This document shows positions 30,307-33,444 of a DNA stretch of 33,444 nt, one piece after another. The stretch covers positions 1 through 33,444 of the forward strand of contig CAJOPF010000046.1 of NCBI GenBank assembly GCA_905236205.1, given 5' to 3'. Position 1 is the stretch's first letter; each line of letters opens with the position of its first letter. The position numbers and the translations under genes were made by a program. This DNA comes from Candidatus Gastranaerophilales bacterium. GTDB taxonomy: Bacteria > Cyanobacteriota > Vampirovibrionia > Gastranaerophilales > Gastranaerophilaceae. Below the pieces are notes generated by a model. It saw only the letters and a list, made by a program, of their open reading frames with translations, was not told the DNA's origin and did not search any database.

Positions 30307-31329
30307 ATGGCAGTAAAAGAAAAAGTTGAAGATTCATCAAAAGTTTCAACTGAAAGAGAAAAAGCGCTAAAACTTGCAATAGAAAAGATAGAAAAGGATT
30401 TTGGTAAAGGTTCGATAATGAAGCTTGGCGACAAGCCTTCCGTAAGCGTTGAAGCAATACCGACAGGAGCATTAGATTTGGATATTGCGCTTGGAATAGG
30501 CGGTATACCAAGAGGAAGAATTATTGAAATATACGGACCTGAAAGCTCAGGTAAAACAACTCTTGCACAGCACATTGTTGCAGAATGTCAAAAAAAAGGC
30601 GGTATAGCAGCTTTTGTTGACGCAGAACACGCTCTTGACCCTGAATATGCAAGAAATATCGGAGTAAAAATTGAAGAATTGCTTATTTCGCAACCTGATA
30701 CAGGTGAGCAAGCGCTGGATATAACGGAAGAACTTGTTCGTTCTGGAGCTGTTGATATTATAGTTGTAGACTCTGTTGCGGCATTGGTTCCGAAAGCTGA
30801 AATTGACGGTTCAATGGAAGACCAGCAAATGGGTTTGCAAGCTCGTTTGATGAGTAAAGCTTTGAGAAAATTAACGGGTATAATCGGAAAAACAAATACT
30901 ACCGTTATTTTTATCAACCAATTACGTATGAAAATAGGCTTTGTACTTGGTAATCCCGAAACAACAACAGGCGGCAACGCATTAAAATATTATTCTTCTG
31001 TTCGTATGGAAATAAGAAGAACAGAAACCTTGAAAGGTGAAAACGGAGATATCGGTAATCACGTTAAAGTAAAAGTATTGAAAAATAAAGTTGCTCCTCC
31101 TTTCAGAACAGCAGAATTTGATATTATTTTCGGCAAAGGAATTTGCAAATACGGTAATATACTTGATGTTGGTGTAAAACTCGGCATAATTGATAAATCG
31201 GGTTCATGGTTCAGCTACAAGGATGAAAAATTAGGTCAAGGCAGAGAAAAAGCAAAAGAATATCTTGCACAAAACCTTGATATTATGGAAAAAATTGAAA
31301 CAGAAATCCGAGAAAAATTAGCTGAGTAA
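30307..31329 (+). CDS. recA: Recombinase RecA
   Basis: RecA forms the ATP-dependent strand-exchange filament on single-stranded DNA and activates the SOS response. Walker A is GPESSGKTT at residues 77-85. Walker B is in [19 protein letters not shown]. Loop L1 lies in [20 protein letters not shown] and loop L2 in [20 protein letters not shown]. The C-terminal domain is slightly short and ends in a basic/acidic mix. 340 aa, no intein. AAAAGGA lies before the ATG. It is the second gene of an operon with a MerR-like protein, and a repeat-rich spacer follows with no clean terminator. Confidence 0.98.
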   Translation: MAVKEKVEDSSKVSTEREKALKLAIEKIEKDFGKGSIMKLGDKPSVSVEAIPTGALDLDIALGIGGIPRGRIIEIYGPESSGKTTLAQHIVAECQKKGGIAAFVDAEHALDPEYARNIGVKIEELLISQPDTGEQALDITEELVRSGAVDIIVVDSVAALVPKAEIDGSMEDQQMGLQARLMSKALRKLTGIIGKTNTTVIFINQLRMKIGFVLGNPETTTGGNALKYYSSVRMEIRRTETLKGENGDIGNHVKVKVLKNKVAPPFRTAEFDIIFGKGICKYGNILDVGVKLGIIDKSGSWFSYKDEKLGQGREKAKEYLAQNLDIMEKIETEIREKLAE

Positions 31330-31357
31330 AGATACGTATACTGCAACAAGTGCGGTA

Positions 31358-31421
31358 TGACAAATTTGTTTTGTGGCATGACGCACATTGTCATGCCATG
31401 TTTATTACGTCATATTTGTCA
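31358..31421. repeat. Nested inverted repeat (miniature element-like) after recA
   Basis: The outer arms TGACAAAT (31358-31365) and ATTTGTCA (31414-31421) enclose an inner perfect stem, TGGCATGAC / GTCATGCCA (31374-31382 and 31390-31398). No T-run follows, so it is a poor terminator. It could be a REP/MITE-like element or an mRNA 3'-end stabiliser for recA. Confidence 0.45.
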
Positions 31422-31440
31422 ACAGATATCCATAGTGCTG

Positions 31441-31560
31441 TATGACAAAATTAACTACTCACAACTCACTATTCACGATTCACTACTCCACCGCAACTCA
31501 CATTGTTCGCGCAGTATGACAAAACTACTCAAGACTCACTATTTACTACTCACGATTCAC
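31441..31560. repeat. Degenerate tandem duplication, about 70-77 bp unit
   Basis: TATGACAAAA occurs at 31441 and 31515, ACTCACTATT at 31464 and 31534, and CACGATTCAC at 31474 and 31551, in the same order and about 70-77 bases apart. A third TATGACAAA is at 31356. The stretch is rich in short ACTCAC-type words. The 79-aa track ORF across it is not credible. It ends 6 bases from the stop of the RTX-like gene. Confidence 0.6.
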
Positions 31561-31566
31561 AAATTA

Positions 31567-33444
31567 TTATATCAATTGCCATTCATTAAAGCCTGACCAG
31601 TCGTCCCAACGATTATATGCGGCACAAAGAGTATATTGTCCGTCATCGTCAAGTCCGCTTGCTATAGCTTCGCTTGTGCTTGAAAATCCTCTGTCTGTGA
31701 GCCAGCCGACTACGTCAGCAATCAGAGAACCTGCATTCTTGCTCAATAAATTAGAATAATTTAATTGATAACGGCTATATTCTTCCGCAGTAACAGTTTC
31801 CATTTTTCCTTTTTCAAAACCGTCTTTGATTTTTAAGTAGTTACCCGGAGTATCTCCGCTGATAATACTGCTCAAACCTGTTGCGTCAGTAAAGTACAAA
31901 TCTTTTCCGTACGTACCGTCTAAATTTATATCAAAATAAGTAAATAAATCTGTAACCGAATTACCAAGACATATTTGCAAGCTGTCGTTTCCGCCCCTGT
32001 CTATTATAGTATAACCGCCAGGAGTAAGTTCCAATTCATAATCTTCATATATATCATCAATTTTGCTCAGGCTATTTACCAGAACATCTTTTCTGTGTTG
32101 CAATATTCCCATACCGTCAGGATCACTAAAATTAAAGTCATGATTTATGTAAGTACTACTTGTATCAACCAATTGTGTTACGCCGCTCAATGACACTTGT
32201 CCCTGCGCACTGCCCATTCTGATTTTCAAATTATCCGAGGCTTCATCTGAGTCTATATTCAATACACCTTCATTCCATTTACCTCTGAGTATAAGCTCAT
32301 TTTGGTCATAAACATCAGAATCATTAGGATTTTGAGAATAGAATCTTATATTATCGACAGCACTTGCTCCGGTATGCCAATCATGCTTGAATACCATATT
32401 TATATTATCTGCGTATCTGAAACCAATATTTGTTTTATATTTATTTAAATAGCCGTTAGTATCAACAATAGTTTGCCTATAATCATCGGAATTACAAAAT
32501 ATATTTTTCACTTTTCCTGTTGTAGCAATCGAAGCGTAAGTTATAGTGGCATAACCCTTACCATTCAAATATATTTGCTCTGCTCCTTTTGTATTTAGAG
32601 AAGAATTAAAAGTACCGTTCAAATTATAGGTTGACGCATAATCACCTGAAGAAATTATACTCACATCAGCATTTGCATTGATTATATTGCCTGTACCCGA
32701 TACTGTCATTTGTGTTTTGGAATTTAACATAACTTCGTTATATTTACCCGCTATATCAACAGTATTATGTTGATTGTTTGCAAGAGTGTTATTAAAAAAT
32801 ATGTGGTTATCTTCTGCATAATTCGACAAATTAACGGTATGCGCTTTATTACCTTCCAGCCACAAATAATCACCCCTGCAACTATTGTTAACAGTAGTTG
32901 AGGTGTTACCTGATAGAATATATAAATGATGTGATGTATCCAAAGTATACGATGTCTGATTAGTTATGTATGTAACCTCAGGCGCTGACATTCTCAAAAA
33001 ATCATCATACAAATAACCGTTTTTCCCTGTTGCAGTTGTTACCTTAAATGCATAGCCACGATAAAAATTAGTAAGTGAATAGAAATCCTTAACCGTAACA
33101 TTTTCTCCAGTTACAGATTTTAAAACAAGGTCATTACCTACTTGTTCGCCCAAGACATATTCATAATCTCTGAAATTATGAATAAGTCCGTCACCCTCGA
33201 TAAAAGTTGTACGAGCGCCAATATTATCGACACCGTAAATATAATCGTTTCCGTCACCTGCGTTGTAAACATACGTTGAATAAGAATTACCGCCTAAAAG
33301 ATTTATTACATCGTTACCCTTGCCTGCATTAACAGTCATTCTTTTTGCATCTATGGTAATTGAATCATTACCTGCACCTGCGTTGATGACACCATAGCTT
33401 CCGCCTGTAACCTTAATTTTATCTTTGCCGTTTGTTGTGGTTAA
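31567..33444 (-). CDS. RTX-like repeat protein, C-terminal part (runs off the window)
   Basis: The ORF stays open past the track's ATG 33339 to the window end, so this is the 3' part of a larger gene (at least 625 codons). The upstream part has calcium-binding RTX-type nonapeptides: GAGNDSITI, GKGNDVINL, GDGNDYIYG. The rest is Asn/Thr/Ser-rich beta-type sequence with repeated short strands, ending in a Trp-rich tail (NRWDDWSGFNEWQ). RTX proteins are usually exported by type I secretion and act as adhesins, S-layer proteins or enzymes. No catalytic domain is recognised here and no transporter genes are in the window. Export and surface role are inferences. Confidence 0.78.
   Translation of the reverse strand, partial: LTTTNGKDKIKVTGGSYGVINAGAGNDSITIDAKRMTVNAGKGNDVINLLGGNSYSTYVYNAGDGNDYIYGVDNIGARTTFIEGDGLIHNFRDYEYVLGEQVGNDLVLKSVTGENVTVKDFYSLTNFYRGYAFKVTTATGKNGYLYDDFLRMSAPEVTYITNQTSYTLDTSHHLYILSGNTSTTVNNSCRGDYLWLEGNKAHTVNLSNYAEDNHIFFNNTLANNQHNTVDIAGKYNEVMLNSKTQMTVSGTGNIINANADVSIISSGDYASTYNLNGTFNSSLNTKGAEQIYLNGKGYATITYASIATTGKVKNIFCNSDDYRQTIVDTNGYLNKYKTNIGFRYADNINMVFKHDWHTGASAVDNIRFYSQNPNDSDVYDQNELILRGKWNEGVLNIDSDEASDNLKIRMGSAQGQVSLSGVTQLVDTSSTYINHDFNFSDPDGMGILQHRKDVLVNSLSKIDDIYEDYELELTPGGYTIIDRGGNDSLQICLGNSVTDLFTYFDINLDGTYGKDLYFTDATGLSSIISGDTPGNYLKIKDGFEKGKMETVTAEEYSRYQLNYSNLLSKNAGSLIADVVGWLTDRGFSSTSEAIASGLDDDGQYTLCAAYNRWDDWSGFNEWQLI

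Noticed and set aside
31441-31560. Possible CRISPR array
   Set aside because: Only two imperfect units of about 74 bp with degenerate internal words; no regular spacers and no cas genes.
31357-31596. 79-aa plus-strand ORF after recA
   Set aside because: It runs through the degenerate repeats and into the RTX-like gene on the other strand; the translation reflects repeat words only.

Overview
The window reads as an AT-rich chromosome segment from a gut-type non-photosynthetic cyanobacterial relative (Gastranaerophilales / Vampirovibrionia, 'Melainabacteria'). This is an inference. It rests on the low GC, on AMIN-domain amidase and PSP1 proteins, on an [FeFe]-hydrogenase maturase, and above all on two proteins starting MGMAASQARYLGLTARK, a hypothetical family I associate with that group. 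Only a marker-gene search would settle the lineage. No rRNA, tRNA, CRISPR array, insertion sequence or prophage was found.

Layout. 1-1503 (minus): the 5' end of clpP and all of tig, a protein quality-control pair. 1592-2620 (plus): hydE, a lone [FeFe]-hydrogenase maturase. 2663-5914 (minus): a cluster of lineage-type proteins of unknown function, namely two short helical proteins, a Gly/Ser/Ala-rich hydrophobic protein and a 441-residue protein with helical ends and a variable middle. A paralogue of the last lies at 11455-12768 on the other strand. 6218-7885: an acyl-CoA synthetase. 7936-10651 (minus): an AMIN/Amidase_3 cell-wall amidase overlapping murI, whose only plausible start codon is ATT. 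10754-11353: two small unknown genes. 12918-14019: a membrane-anchored thioredoxin and CcdA, a minimal periplasmic reducing pair.

14065-18419 is a tightly packed plus-strand run: ribH, murQ, gpsA, a RicT/PSP1 protein and three tandem small membrane paralogues, several joined by 1-4 base overlaps. 18528-19400 (minus) is an orphan DNA methyltransferase. 19608-25976 is a surface-polysaccharide operon: sugar-nucleotide epimerase, TupA-like ATP-grasp protein, an aminotransferase-HAD phosphatase fusion, a DUF4422 protein and a DUF616-type putative glycosyltransferase. mutL follows, then a minus-strand GAF plus degenerate HD-GYP protein, a small gene, and a MerR-like regulator with recA. Past recA is a repeat-rich spacer, then the 3' part of an RTX-like surface or secreted protein that runs off the window end.

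The best candidates for something undescribed are: the coiled-coil protein cluster with its inverted paralogue, intercistronic hairpins and shared CATGT-N5-ACATG dyads; the aminotransferase-HAD fusion, which may make an amino-alcohol such as serinol for a surface glycan; the HD-GYP protein that lost its HD pair; and the three-paralogue membrane array.
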